Origin: an uncultured Tateyamaria sp.
GTDB lineage: Bacteria > Pseudomonadota > Alphaproteobacteria > Rhodobacterales > Rhodobacteraceae
Assembly: GCA_947501275.1 (NCBI GenBank)
Contig: CANMVD010000003.1
Coordinates: 310,001-374,000, forward strand
Reading direction: 5' to 3'
DNA length: 64,000 nucleotides
Part shown: in pieces, positions 55,493 through 64,000 of the stretch
Numbering within the stretch: position 1 is the stretch's first letter
How the letters are laid out: every line of letters begins with the position of its first letter
The notes under the pieces: generated by a model
Database searches by the model: none
What the model was told of the DNA's origin: nothing
Seen by the model: the letters and a program-made list of their open reading frames with translations, nothing else
Program-made: the position numbers and the translations under genes

Positions 55493-56109
55493 CGGCGCAG
55501 TGTTTCGTTCGAAGTAATGGCCGCGGGGCTTCCACCAAGGGTCACCACACGATCTGCAAGGCGTTTGGCTTCGCTGTCCATGTGCGTCACGAGAATGGTT
55601 GAAACGCCCTGCGCGTCCCGGAGATTTGCGAACAGATCCATCATCTCGTCCGCCAATTGCGGATCGAGCGACACAAATGGTTCATCCATCAGCAGAACGT
55701 CAGGCGTCACCGCAAAGGCACGCGCCAGTGACAGGCGACGCTGTTGCCCGAGTGACAACTGCGCGGGAAAATCACTGGCCCGGTCGCCAAGCCCCACCGA
55801 CTCAAGAGCATGTTGCGCCCGATCGAGGGGGATACCTGTCGCGAGAGTGATGTTCTGGATTGCGGTGCGCCAGGGAAGCAATGTGGGTTCCTGAAACACC
55901 ACGGCGACAGGGCCGGATACAGAACAGGTGCCGTCATAGCGCACCTCGAGCCCGGCAATCACCCGCAACAGCGTGGTCTTGCCCACCCCTGACGGGCCCA
56001 CAAGGGCCATCGTCTCGCCCTGCGCCAGCGTCAGGTGGACCGCCCCAAGGACGTGACTGCCCCCAAGGTGGACGCCACGCAGAATCAATTCCAGTACAGA
56101 AGCGCGCAC
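55489..56109 (-). CDS. ABC ATPase, NitT/TauT importer type
   Basis: 206 residues, shorter than usual. Walker A GPSGVGKTT, Q-loop VVFQEPTLLPWRT, Walker B LLMDEPFVSLD and THMDSEA. The signature is LSLGQQRRLSLARA, with Leu in the first Gly position. Start GTG 56109 directly follows the binding-protein TGA. No permease of this class adjoins it; the gene at 41384-42157 is the candidate. Confidence 0.85.
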   Translation of the reverse strand: MRASVLELILRGVHLGGSHVLGAVHLTLAQGETMALVGPSGVGKTTLLRVIAGLEVRYDGTCSVSGPVAVVFQEPTLLPWRTAIQNITLATGIPLDRAQHALESVGLGDRASDFPAQLSLGQQRRLSLARAFAVTPDVLLMDEPFVSLDPQLADEMMDLFANLRDAQGVSTILVTHMDSEAKRLADRVVTLGGSPAAITSNETLRR

Positions 56110-57093
56110 TCAGTCCTCGGCGGTGTAAAACGTCCCGTCAGGCAGGGCCGTTGCCTTCCCCAACAGCTTTTCGCCCCCAAGTTTGGCCATCACCTTGAGC
56201 ATCTTGTCGGCGGCGTCCTCATCAACGGGTGCAGGATCGGGGATACCTGCGCGAAAGCCAGCCTTGAGCGCCGCAAACTGGGTGTCATTCTTTGCGTTCA
56301 TCTTGGGGCGCAAACGATCCCACTCGGCGTCGTCCTGCGCCAAGAGGTCCTTGGCTGCGCGCGAAGCGGCCACAAACCCCCGCACCGCGCCCGGATTGTC
56401 ACGCAGCATCTCGCCCTTGATGACATAGCCAAGCAGCGGAGTGTCGGGATCAAGACCTAAGGCGCGCGCGGCATCAGACACATCCACCAGCTTGCGCATC
56501 CCCGAGGCTTCCATCTTGGCCATGAAATGCCAGAAGTTGATCGCGGCCTGCACCTCTCCCGTCAGCGCCGATTTGAAAACGAGCGGAGGCGCGGCAAACA
56601 CCTGTTCGGTTTGCGCCGCAAGCTGCAGTCCATATTCCTGATCCGCATAGGCCTGCAAAATGAGCCAGCTCTTGTCCAGCGGACCACCCGCGATACCGAT
56701 CTTGGCACCGCTCAGATCCGCCAGCGTCTGGGCCGTGCTGTCAGCACCCACCAGAACACCTCCAACGGCCTTAGAATAGGGAATAAAGACGTAATCCTTG
56801 CCCGCAGCACGCTGGCGTGCCACCCACAGCCAATCCGATACGATGACATCTGCAGTGCCGCCCTGAAACGCGACCTTGGCCGCCGATCCGCCCGCCATGC
56901 CCTGCACGTTCAGCGCCACCCCGTTTGCCGTGTCAAAGCCGTGATGCTGTATCGTGTTCAGCTCCCAATTGACTGTGCCGAATTTCAGAACCGCCACGCT
57001 CAGGGTCTTGGTTTCGGCCCAGACGGAGCTGACTGCAACAGCCGTGGTCAACAAGGCCGCGCAGGCCGCACGGACAAAGGGTTTCAGAGACAT
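56110..57093 (-). CDS. ABC binding protein, NitT/TauT class
   Basis: 327 residues, periplasmic; signal peptide ends in VWA. The ligand-binding core includes FGTVNWELNTIQHHGFD and GGPLDKSWLILQAYADQEYGL. The class binds nitrate, sulfonates, thiamine-like and other small organic compounds. AAGGAG precedes ATG 57093. Lies between the unknown gene at 57152 and its ATPase. Confidence 0.87.
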   Translation of the reverse strand: MSLKPFVRAACAALLTTAVAVSSVWAETKTLSVAVLKFGTVNWELNTIQHHGFDTANGVALNVQGMAGGSAAKVAFQGGTADVIVSDWLWVARQRAAGKDYVFIPYSKAVGGVLVGADSTAQTLADLSGAKIGIAGGPLDKSWLILQAYADQEYGLQLAAQTEQVFAAPPLVFKSALTGEVQAAINFWHFMAKMEASGMRKLVDVSDAARALGLDPDTPLLGYVIKGEMLRDNPGAVRGFVAASRAAKDLLAQDDAEWDRLRPKMNAKNDTQFAALKAGFRAGIPDPAPVDEDAADKMLKVMAKLGGEKLLGKATALPDGTFYTAED

Positions 57094-57151
57094 GGCGCGA
57101 TACTCCTTTTCGACGGGGCGACTCAGTGGCAAGACGCTCCGGGGTCAGCTT

Positions 57152-57673
57152 TCACTCGATGATGACACGGGGCAACCAATGGCTTTCGGGGTCGCTTGCA
57201 TGCAAATCCTTGTCTTGCAGTGGGCGCAATTCGCCAGCGGGCGGTGGGGCGGACAGCACATCCATGTCCATCTCGTGCAATGTGCCAACGATGACCCCGC
57301 CGACCTGTTCCAGCTGGTAATATACCCCGTTCCACATGTTGATGCCGTACTCGTTCGCCCCTTTCCACACAAATAGCAGATCATATTCGAGATCGGTCAG
57401 ATCCGCATGGATGTTGCGCGCAATCTCGTATGGATAAGGCACATGGCACCAGTGTTTTTCCGGTCCTTCCAGACACTTGAAAGGTCGCATGGACAGGAAG
57501 TGGTCGCTGAACGGAGCGCCCAGCATCTCGGTCTCGTAAGACCCGTCGGCGGCTATGGTGAGGGTCGCGATCTGGATCCGCGCGCCTTGCCCATCTTGAA
57601 GAAAAACCTCACGCGTGTCTGCCGTGGCCGTCATCGCGGCCACACTCAGAACAGCACCCAGAATGCACTTCAT
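57152..57673 (-). CDS. Secreted protein of the xoxF locus, function unknown
   Basis: 173 residues with signal peptide MKCILGAVLSVAAMTA. The mature part has C-x9-C (FKCLEGPEKHWCHV), and aromatic stretches such as YGINMWNGVYYQLEQVGG. GGAGGA lies 7 nt ahead of ATG 57673. Divergent from xoxF. I do not recognise the family; it may be an assembly factor. Confidence 0.7.
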   Translation of the reverse strand: MKCILGAVLSVAAMTATADTREVFLQDGQGARIQIATLTIAADGSYETEMLGAPFSDHFLSMRPFKCLEGPEKHWCHVPYPYEIARNIHADLTDLEYDLLFVWKGANEYGINMWNGVYYQLEQVGGVIVGTLHEMDMDVLSAPPPAGELRPLQDKDLHASDPESHWLPRVIIE

Positions 57674-57723
57674 CCTCCGTCCTCCCTGCGGGCAAGCTAT
57701 GACAATCAGGGCCAGCGCGCAGC

Positions 57724-57769
57724 GCGACCAAGGTCGCAGTCAGAACCATAAGGGGGGTCGCAGCGCGAC
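57724..57769. promoter_or_regulatory. Cluster of GGTCGC half-sites upstream of xoxF
   Basis: GCGACC-AA-GGTCGC (57724-57737) and GGTCGC-AGC-GCGAC (57756-57769) are inverted pairs of the same half-site; CGCAGCGCGAC occurs twice (57718-57728 and 57759-57769). In the 230-nt divergent region of xoxF. A candidate binding site for a regulator such as the response regulator at 59896. Confidence 0.45.
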
Positions 57770-57903
57770 TTACGACCATTGTTCAATACCCGCAAACACG
57801 CTTTGGTCGAATACTGGCCATAGGGTCGAGCGAACGAAATCTGTTCTGCGTGCCCTTGAGAGATACGCCCGCCAACCGGGCATAGGGAGGAGACATAGAC
57901 ATC

Positions 57904-59679
57904 ATGAACAGGTTTATTATTGCCGCGACGGTCGGCATTCTGGCGACGGCGGGCCTGACTGAGGCCAATGCCGCAGGCGTGACCGAAGACATGCTGGCCA
58001 ACGATACCGCATCCACAGGTGACGTGTTGACCAACGGCATGGGTCGCCATTTGCAGCGTTACTCACCCCTCGACATTCTGAACAAGGACAACGTCAAGAA
58101 CTTGCAGCCGGCATGGGCGTTCAGCCTTGGTGGTGAAAAGCAGCGCGGACAGGAAACGCAACCCATCGTGCATGACGGAGTGATGTATATCACCGGGTCC
58201 TACAGCCGGATGTATGCAATCGACGTCATGACGGGCCAAGAGCTTTGGCAATACGATGCGCGTCTGCCCGAAGGTATCCTGCCCTGCTGCGACGTGGTGA
58301 ACCGCGGCGCGGCCATCTACGGCGACAACATCTATTTCGGCACATTGGACGCGCGGATTGTGGCGCTGAACCAGAAAACCGGTGACGTGGTCTGGAACAA
58401 GAAAATCGCGGATTACAAGGCGGGCTACAGTTATACAGCCGCACCGCTGATCGTGGACGGGCTGATTATCACCGGCAACTCGGGTGGTGAATTCGGCATC
58501 GTGGGCGCCGTTCAGGCGCGCGACGCGGAAACCGGTGATCTGGTCTGGGAACGCCCCGTCATTGAAGGCCACATGGGCACGCTCAACGGCGAAGAAAGCA
58601 CCATGACAGGCACGCTCAACGCGACCTGGCCGGGTGATATGTGGAAAACCGGCGGCGGGGCCACGTGGCTCGGCGGTTCCTATGACGCCGACACTGACAC
58701 GCTGGTCTTTGGCACAGGCAACCCTGCCCCATGGAACAGCCACCTGCGCAATGCGGGCACACCGACCGAAGGCAATGCGGGCGACAACCTTTATGCGGCC
58801 TCTCGCATCGGGATTGACCCGGCGACAGGCGAGATCAAGTGGCACTACCAGACCACACCACGCGAAGGCTGGGACTATGACGGGGTGAACGAAGTCGTCG
58901 CCTATGTCGACCGCGAGGGCAACAAGCGCTTTGCTACGGCGGACCGCAACGGGTTCTTCTACGTGCTCAACCGCGAAGACGGGGCATTTGTATCTGCGAC
59001 ACCTTTTGTCAAAGATATCAGCTGGGCAGAAGGTATCGACGAAACCGGACGACCGATCTTTATTGAGAACAACCGCCCCGGTGATCCGGCAGCAGCCGCA
59101 GATGGCAAAAAAGGCGAGGTTGTCTTTGCGTCACCCTCTTTCCTTGGTGGCAAAAACTGGATGCCCATGGCGCACTCGCCAGACACAGGCCTGTTCTACG
59201 TGCCTTCCAACGAGTGGGGCATGGACATCTGGAACGAGCCGATTTCCTACAAGAAAGGGGCCGCGTATCTCGGGTCAGGCTTTACCATCAAGCCCAACTA
59301 TGACGACCATATCGGAAGCCTCAAAGCCATCGACCCCGACACGGGCGAAATCAAGTGGGAGTTCAAGAACAACGCGCCACTCTGGGGCGGTGTGATGACG
59401 ACGGCTGGTGGTCTTGTCTTTACCGGGACGCCCGAAGGCCAATTCATCGCCTTTGACGATGAAACCGGAGAGCAGTTGTGGTCCTTCCAGACGGGGTCTG
59501 GCGTGATTGGCCAACCCGTCACATGGGAACAGGACGGCGAGCAGTACCTGACCGTAATTTCTGGCTGGGGCGGCGCGGTGCCACTCTGGGGTGGTGAAGT
59601 GGCCAAGAAGGTCAACTACCTCAACCAGGGTGGTCTGTTGTGGACCTTCCGTCTGCCCAAGCAATACGCCTCCAAGTAA
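57904..59679 (+). CDS. xoxF: Lanthanide-dependent PQQ methanol dehydrogenase
   Basis: 591 residues, periplasmic, signal peptide ends in ANA. Oxidises methanol or other short alcohols to aldehydes with PQQ. The lanthanide signature is intact: D324-Y325-D326 in [11 protein letters not shown]326 is Ala in calcium-type MxaF. The vicinal disulfide C128-C129 (LPCCDVV) and tryptophan-docking repeats are present. GGGAGGAG precedes ATG 57904. A strong terminator follows, so it is probably transcribed alone. Partners: XoxG and XoxJ at 49629-51237. Confidence 0.97.
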   Translation: MNRFIIAATVGILATAGLTEANAAGVTEDMLANDTASTGDVLTNGMGRHLQRYSPLDILNKDNVKNLQPAWAFSLGGEKQRGQETQPIVHDGVMYITGSYSRMYAIDVMTGQELWQYDARLPEGILPCCDVVNRGAAIYGDNIYFGTLDARIVALNQKTGDVVWNKKIADYKAGYSYTAAPLIVDGLIITGNSGGEFGIVGAVQARDAETGDLVWERPVIEGHMGTLNGEESTMTGTLNATWPGDMWKTGGGATWLGGSYDADTDTLVFGTGNPAPWNSHLRNAGTPTEGNAGDNLYAASRIGIDPATGEIKWHYQTTPREGWDYDGVNEVVAYVDREGNKRFATADRNGFFYVLNREDGAFVSATPFVKDISWAEGIDETGRPIFIENNRPGDPAAAADGKKGEVVFASPSFLGGKNWMPMAHSPDTGLFYVPSNEWGMDIWNEPISYKKGAAYLGSGFTIKPNYDDHIGSLKAIDPDTGEIKWEFKNNAPLWGGVMTTAGGLVFTGTPEGQFIAFDDETGEQLWSFQTGSGVIGQPVTWEQDGEQYLTVISGWGGAVPLWGGEVAKKVNYLNQGGLLWTFRLPKQYASK

Positions 59680-59701
59680 GCGACTGAACACCAACGCAAT
59701 T

Positions 59702-59734
59702 GGCGCACCCCCGAAAAAGGGGTGCGCCTTTTTT
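59702..59734 (+). terminator. Intrinsic terminator of xoxF
   Basis: A 10-bp GC-rich stem (GGCGCACCCC with GGGGTGCGCC, 7-nt loop) directly followed by six T. Classic Rho-independent form. Confidence 0.92.
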
Positions 59735-59895
59735 GTTGTCCAAAGCGTTTTTTCAAAAGTCTAAGTCTCCTGAAGGTGCCTGAAAACAAAGACCTCAACG
59801 CGTTGGGCGGTCATCTCTGGTTCCGGTTACTTCGAAAACACTATAATACTTTTTGCCAAGTGGCCCATGATGGGCTGTCCGGCTATCGTGATGTT

Positions 59896-60588
59896 ATGAT
59901 GTCCCGTGAAACACCCGCTGCCGATCCGGCCCAGACACATGACTGGGCACTTGTTGTGGACGACCACCCGCTTTTTTGTGATGCATTGGAATTGACGCTG
60001 AAATCGGTGGCTGATTTCAAAGTGGTGCGCACGGCCGACTGCCTTGAAGGAGCGCTGGAGAAGTTGGCAAATTACAACGCACCATCTCTCATTATCCTGG
60101 ATCTGAATCTACCGGACGTAAACGGGCTTGATGGCCTGATCCGCCTCAAACGGCAGGCTGAGAAAACGCCTGTGATCATCGTGTCATCCATGACGGACAA
60201 TTCGATCATCAGCGGTGCGATTGTAGCTGGAGCTGCCGGGTTTGTTCCCAAGCATAGTGCGCGGGCCGTCTTCAAAGAGGCGATCAGCCATATCGAGCGT
60301 GGCGAAATCTACAAACCTGCCGGTTTTGTCGAAAGCAGCGGTGGCGACGAACATACCGAAACCGTCAGCCGCCTGTCCTCGCTCACGAACCAACAGGCCC
60401 GTATTCTTGAGTTGATCTGCGAGGGCAAACTGAACAAGCAGATCGCCTTTGACCTCACCATTGCGGAAACCACGGTCAAAGCACATGTCACAGCCATCAT
60501 GCGCAAGCTGGGCGTTCAAAGCCGCACACAGGCGGTGCTTGTCGCGCAGGACGCGCGCTTTGCAAGTGTCTTGCCAAGCGGTGAATGA
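59896..60588 (+). CDS. NarL/FixJ-type response regulator
   Basis: 230 residues. Receiver domain with the phosphoacceptor D69 (LIILDLNLPD), then a LuxR helix-turn-helix (LTNQQARILELICEGKLNKQIAF, TTVKAHVTAIMRKLGV). Two ATGs occur back to back (59896 and 59899); upstream in-frame starts are unlikely. It precedes a FIST protein and a hybrid kinase, and follows xoxF; it likely controls the quinoprotein genes. Confidence 0.88.
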   Translation: MMSRETPAADPAQTHDWALVVDDHPLFCDALELTLKSVADFKVVRTADCLEGALEKLANYNAPSLIILDLNLPDVNGLDGLIRLKRQAEKTPVIIVSSMTDNSIISGAIVAGAAGFVPKHSARAVFKEAISHIERGEIYKPAGFVESSGGDEHTETVSRLSSLTNQQARILELICEGKLNKQIAFDLTIAETTVKAHVTAIMRKLGVQSRTQAVLVAQDARFASVLPSGE

Positions 60589-60623
60589 GCGCAATATCCT
60601 CCCGAGCAGGGAGAACTACCAAA

Positions 60624-61802
60624 ATGTCGATGATCGTTGAGACAGGCCAACCGGCCGTCGCGGCTGCGTCAGCAATGGGACCGGTGTTGCTGACAGGTCA
60701 GGTGTCTGCTGCCGATACAGCACCCGTTGGTCAAATCCAAAAAGCGTTTGGCACACATGCGCTTACGCTTCTGGCTCTGTTTGTCTCGCCCGAAGCGGAT
60801 TTCCCCGATGTCGTGGCCGAGGCCGAACGACTTTATCCAGATACGGACGTTATCGCTTGCACCACAGCTGGCGAAATTGGTGCCGCGGGGTATGACGAGG
60901 GCCAAATCATCGCCGTCGGCTTTCCATCAGATGGGTTTGTGTCCACGTCCCTGCAAATCGAAAACATCAATGACCTCAATCCGGAACCCGTCATAGACCG
61001 GATCGCGCTTGAACGGTTCCGACTTCAGGAATTGCGCCCTGACATGAAATACGGCTTTGCGTTTCTGGTGGTGGACGGGCTGTCATTGGCCGAAGACGCG
61101 TTGACAGCCGCCATCTCCCCGGCACTGCGCGATATGCCGATGTTTGGCGGCTCGGCTGGAGACGGCACCAACTTTCGCAACACGCTGGTATCGCTCAACG
61201 GGCATTACGCAAACAACGCAGCCGTCCTGACCCTTGTGCGCAGCCGTTACCGCACCAAAGTGTTCAGCCTGGATCATCTGGTGCCCGCGGAACGACAGAT
61301 GGTCGTCACCGAAGCCGACCCCGACCGGCGCATCGTTAAGTCGATCAACGCCGAACCTGCCGCCCCCGAATATGCGCGCATCGTCGGCAAAGACCCCGAA
61401 CAGCTTGATCGATTTACCTTTGCGTCACATCCAATTGTCGTGCGCATTGGCGGGGCACACCATGTGCGCGCCATCCAGCAAGTGAACGAAAACGGGGAAC
61501 TGGTGTTCTTCTCTGCCATTGACGAAGGCATGGTGCTGACGGTTGCCTCTCCGCAAGACATGGCCGAACACTTGCGCGGGCGCATGGACGACTTGTCGCG
61601 CGAGAACAAACCGGCCCATATCCTGGGCTGCGATTGCATCTTGCGACGGATCGAAGCCGAACAGATGCAAATGACGCGCGAACTGTCGGACATCCTGTCG
61701 ACCCATAACGTCACCGGCTTTTCGACCTACGGCGAACAGATCGGACCTCTGCATGTCAATCACACGATGAGCGGCGTGGCCATTTACGCCTCGGATGATT
61801 GA
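60624..61802 (+). CDS. FIST-domain sensory protein
   Basis: 392 residues. FIST_N features (DVIACTTAGEIGAAGYDEG, MFGGSAGDGTNF) and FIST_C at the C-terminus (FSTYGEQIGPLHVNHTMSG). FIST domains bind small ligands, probably amino-acid- or organic-acid-like, and pair with kinases. ATG 60624 has AGGGAG upstream; ATG 60585, overlapping the regulator's stop, is an alternative. Confidence 0.88.
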   Translation: MSMIVETGQPAVAAASAMGPVLLTGQVSAADTAPVGQIQKAFGTHALTLLALFVSPEADFPDVVAEAERLYPDTDVIACTTAGEIGAAGYDEGQIIAVGFPSDGFVSTSLQIENINDLNPEPVIDRIALERFRLQELRPDMKYGFAFLVVDGLSLAEDALTAAISPALRDMPMFGGSAGDGTNFRNTLVSLNGHYANNAAVLTLVRSRYRTKVFSLDHLVPAERQMVVTEADPDRRIVKSINAEPAAPEYARIVGKDPEQLDRFTFASHPIVVRIGGAHHVRAIQQVNENGELVFFSAIDEGMVLTVASPQDMAEHLRGRMDDLSRENKPAHILGCDCILRRIEAEQMQMTRELSDILSTHNVTGFSTYGEQIGPLHVNHTMSGVAIYASDD

Positions 61803-64000
61803 GCGCGGCATGTCTCTGATCAACCCGAATGACACGATAGAGCGGCAAAACGAGAAACTGCTGCAAATCGCACAATCGCTTATGCGACGGGTCGAGCAGA
61901 AAAATGAACAATCCGGATTTGCCTACCAGCAGTTCGAACGGGCTGCGCTACTGGAAACCGAAGTCCGCGAGCGGACGCATGATCTGGAACGCGCGCTGGA
62001 TCTTTTGCAGGAATCCAACACCCGCCTTGAAATAGCCAACAGCGAGACGGAAAAAGCCCGCTCGAACCTGACCGAAGCCATCGAAACCATCAACGAGGGG
62101 TTCGCCCTGTTCGAAGCCGAAGACGGCCTGGTATTGTCCAACAGCCGTTTTTGCCGCGACCTGACGGATATCGCCGGGCTGCTCGTGGGTGGGCTGCAGT
62201 TCGAACAATATGTGAAACTGATTTCCGGCAGCCGGTTTCTGGCCTTGCCCAAAGGGCAATCGCGACAGGATTGGATGGCGCAACGCCTGAAACGACACCG
62301 CGACGAACATGTGGTCTTCAACGTGCGCCTCAAATGGGACCGTTGGCTGCAGGTCAGTGAACACCGCACATCGCGCGGTGGCACTGTCATTCTACAAACA
62401 GACGTCACGACCATCATTCGCCGCGAACGGCAGGAACGCGCCCGGATGCGGGACAAACAGGCCGAGATCCTTCAGGCCACGCTGGATCACCTCAATCAGG
62501 GTGTCTGCATTTTTGACAGCAACCAAACGCTGGTGGGCTGGAACTCCCGCATGGACAGGCTGTTTTCGTCCGATGCGCATAACTCGGCGATGGGGATGAG
62601 CTTTAGCGTGCTACTGCAATGGCTCGAGGACGAACTGACCTTTGATGCCAGCATGGACGCTGACCAACTCCGGGCGTGGGCCAATCGCGGGTATCGGCGC
62701 AAACCAATCATGTTCGAAATCACACGCGAAACCACGCAAACGTTTAGCGTGTTTGCGCAGGAAATGCCGGACCGTGGCTTTGTGATCAGTTTTACGGACG
62801 TCACCATTGAACGGGCAACTGCGCGTCGTATGGCCGAACTGAACGAACTGCTGGAACAACGCGTGGAGAAGCGCACCCGCGAACTCGGGCTCGCCTTGGC
62901 CGAAGCAGAGCGGGCCAACGCCTCTAAATCCCGTTTTGTGGCTGCCGCCAGCCACGATCTGTTGCAACCCTTGTCCGCTGCCAAACTGTTCCTGTCGTCG
63001 CTGTCAGAAGAGGCCGACCCGAACACAGCCCGCAGCATCACGGCCAAGGCCGAAATGGCACTCGCCAGCGTCGAACAATTCATCTCGGCTCTGCTCGACA
63101 TCTCGAAATTGGATGCGGGCAAAGCCGTGTTCGCGGTTCAACCCCTGATGTTGTCCGACATCTTTTTACCGTTACAGACCGAGTTGCTGCCACTGGCGCA
63201 GCAAAAGGGGATTGATCTCAGAGTTGTACACTCCGACCTGACCGTCGAAAGCGACCCCGGCTATTTGCGCCGCATCGTCCAGAACCTGCTGACAAACGCG
63301 ATCAGGTACACCTCCAAGGGGCGCGTTTTGGTCGGGGTGCGGCGGGTTGGGAACGCCGCCCGGATCGAAGTCTGGGATACCGGGCGGGGCATTGCCCAAA
63401 AAGACCAGATCATTATTTTTCGCGAATTCGAACGCCTGTCGCCGGACAATTCTGATGCCGGGTTGGGACTGGGCCTGTCGATTGTCGAGAGGGCCTGCAA
63501 GGGACTGGACCACGCCTTTGGCTTGTGGTCCGAACCCGGTGTGGGCAGCTGTTTTTCGCTGATGGTCCCGATCCGCGAGAGCAAGAGCTGCGCCGTAGAA
63601 CACGCTGCCAACGATGCGCTGCCGACGCACAGTGCCCTGTCGGATCGCCTGTTGTTGCTGGTCGAAGACAATCCGCAACTGGCCGAAGCGATGACCGCCA
63701 TGATCGAACGGCTCGGCACCAAGGTCATCCATGCCCATACCGCCGAAGAGGCCTTGGGAATACTCGAGGAAATCCAGCTCGTTCCCGACGCCATGCTGAT
63801 CGACTACCAGTTGGGTCCGGGGCAGAATGGCGGCGATCTGATCCGCGAGGTCTTAGCAAGATATGGTCATGTGCCCGCGGCCATTATCTCGGCGGATCGC
63901 ACCCGCGCCTTGCGGGAAGTGTCCAAAAACCTTGACGTTCAGCTGATCTCCAAACCCATCGAGCGCAATCGCATCCGCAAATTACTGGTCGATCTGTTTA
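61795..64000 (+). CDS. PAS hybrid histidine kinase, 3' end cut off
   Basis: About 735 residues visible. N-terminal coiled coil, two PAS-like segments (near AIETINEGFALFE and LDHLNQGVCIFDSN), a long coiled coil, HisKA with H387 in ASHDLLQPLSA, an ATPase domain with N- and G-boxes (QNLLTNAIRYTS, DTGRGIA, GLGLGLS), and a receiver with D670 in LIDYQLG. The H-box is of the NahK/ErcS'-like type. Only a few codons seem to be missing. It overlaps the FIST stop by 8 nt (start 61795; 61810 also possible). Likely phosphorylates the response regulator at 59896. Confidence 0.88.
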   Translation, partial: MIERGMSLINPNDTIERQNEKLLQIAQSLMRRVEQKNEQSGFAYQQFERAALLETEVRERTHDLERALDLLQESNTRLEIANSETEKARSNLTEAIETINEGFALFEAEDGLVLSNSRFCRDLTDIAGLLVGGLQFEQYVKLISGSRFLALPKGQSRQDWMAQRLKRHRDEHVVFNVRLKWDRWLQVSEHRTSRGGTVILQTDVTTIIRRERQERARMRDKQAEILQATLDHLNQGVCIFDSNQTLVGWNSRMDRLFSSDAHNSAMGMSFSVLLQWLEDELTFDASMDADQLRAWANRGYRRKPIMFEITRETTQTFSVFAQEMPDRGFVISFTDVTIERATARRMAELNELLEQRVEKRTRELGLALAEAERANASKSRFVAAASHDLLQPLSAAKLFLSSLSEEADPNTARSITAKAEMALASVEQFISALLDISKLDAGKAVFAVQPLMLSDIFLPLQTELLPLAQQKGIDLRVVHSDLTVESDPGYLRRIVQNLLTNAIRYTSKGRVLVGVRRVGNAARIEVWDTGRGIAQKDQIIIFREFERLSPDNSDAGLGLGLSIVERACKGLDHAFGLWSEPGVGSCFSLMVPIRESKSCAVEHAANDALPTHSALSDRLLLLVEDNPQLAEAMTAMIERLGTKVIHAHTAEEALGILEEIQLVPDAMLIDYQLGPGQNGGDLIREVLARYGHVPAAIISADRTRALREVSKNLDVQLISKPIERNRIRKLLVDLF

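Noticed and set aside
57904-59679. Calcium-dependent methanol dehydrogenase (mxaF) or ethanol dehydrogenase (exaA)
   Set aside because: D326 in the DYD motif marks the lanthanide XoxF group.
1-64000. CRISPR array, prophage, insertion sequence or integron
   Set aside because: No regular repeat-spacer pattern, transposase or integrase was seen.

Overview
The window looks like chromosomal DNA of a roseobacter-type alphaproteobacterium (Rhodobacterales). The evidence is gene content: heterotetrameric sarcosine oxidase, TRAP and ABC uptake systems, a form II cox (CODH-like) gene set and a lanthanide-type xoxF cluster. Composition is GC-rich, genes are packed with many 4-nt ATGA overlaps, and GTG/TTG starts are common. 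I saw no rRNA, tRNA, CRISPR array, insertion sequence or prophage. Both ends cut a gene: soxA on the left, a hybrid histidine kinase on the right.

Layout. 1-3.6 kb: soxB-soxD-soxA (minus strand), methylated-glycine oxidation. 3.8-7 kb: a secreted SGNH-like protein and two tandem Fic-domain paralogues. 7.2-8.6 kb: glutamate dehydrogenase. 9-11.5 kb: three overlapping TadE/TadG-like genes. 12.1-15.2 kb: a minus-strand oxidoreductase operon (FAD oxidase, uronate-dehydrogenase-like, beta-hydroxyacid-dehydrogenase-like). 15.6-29.5 kb: a long plus-strand carbohydrate locus with a binding protein, two permeases, a small membrane protein, a VOC protein, two ATPases, a DhaK-DhaL kinase, a LacI regulator with a perfect 16-bp operator, a TIM-barrel isomerase, a Gfo/Idh/MocA dehydrogenase, xylB and xylA. 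30-31.1 kb: a hydrolase-like gene preceded by sequence that may be decayed. 31.3-39.8 kb: LysR regulator, DUF1445/D-glutamate-cyclase-like protein, TRAP DctPQM and a fused 5-oxoprolinase, which together suggest uptake and opening of a cyclic amino acid such as 5-oxoproline.

39.9-41.4 kb: a J-domain protein and a secreted VWA protein. 41.4-64 kb is a periplasmic quinoprotein (XoxF) locus. It holds xoxF with the lanthanide DYD motif, the cytochrome xoxG, xoxJ, the PQQ-associated exporter-like ABC set (binding protein, beta-propeller, ATPase, permease), an unassigned NitT/TauT-type importer whose permease lies 13 kb from its ATPase and binding protein, a NosR-like flavin/iron-sulfur membrane protein with its ApbE flavin transferase, and a form II molybdenum hydroxylase (coxG-S-L-M) on the same strand as xoxGJ. 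The right end is a response regulator, a FIST sensor protein and a hybrid PAS histidine kinase, probably the regulators of the quinoprotein system.

The most interesting points are the xoxGJ/form II cox/NosR-ApbE assembly, the DUF1445-TRAP-oxoprolinase operon, the twin Fic genes with an orphan terminator between them, and a dispersed repeat that sits inside three different operons, twice just upstream of a start codon.
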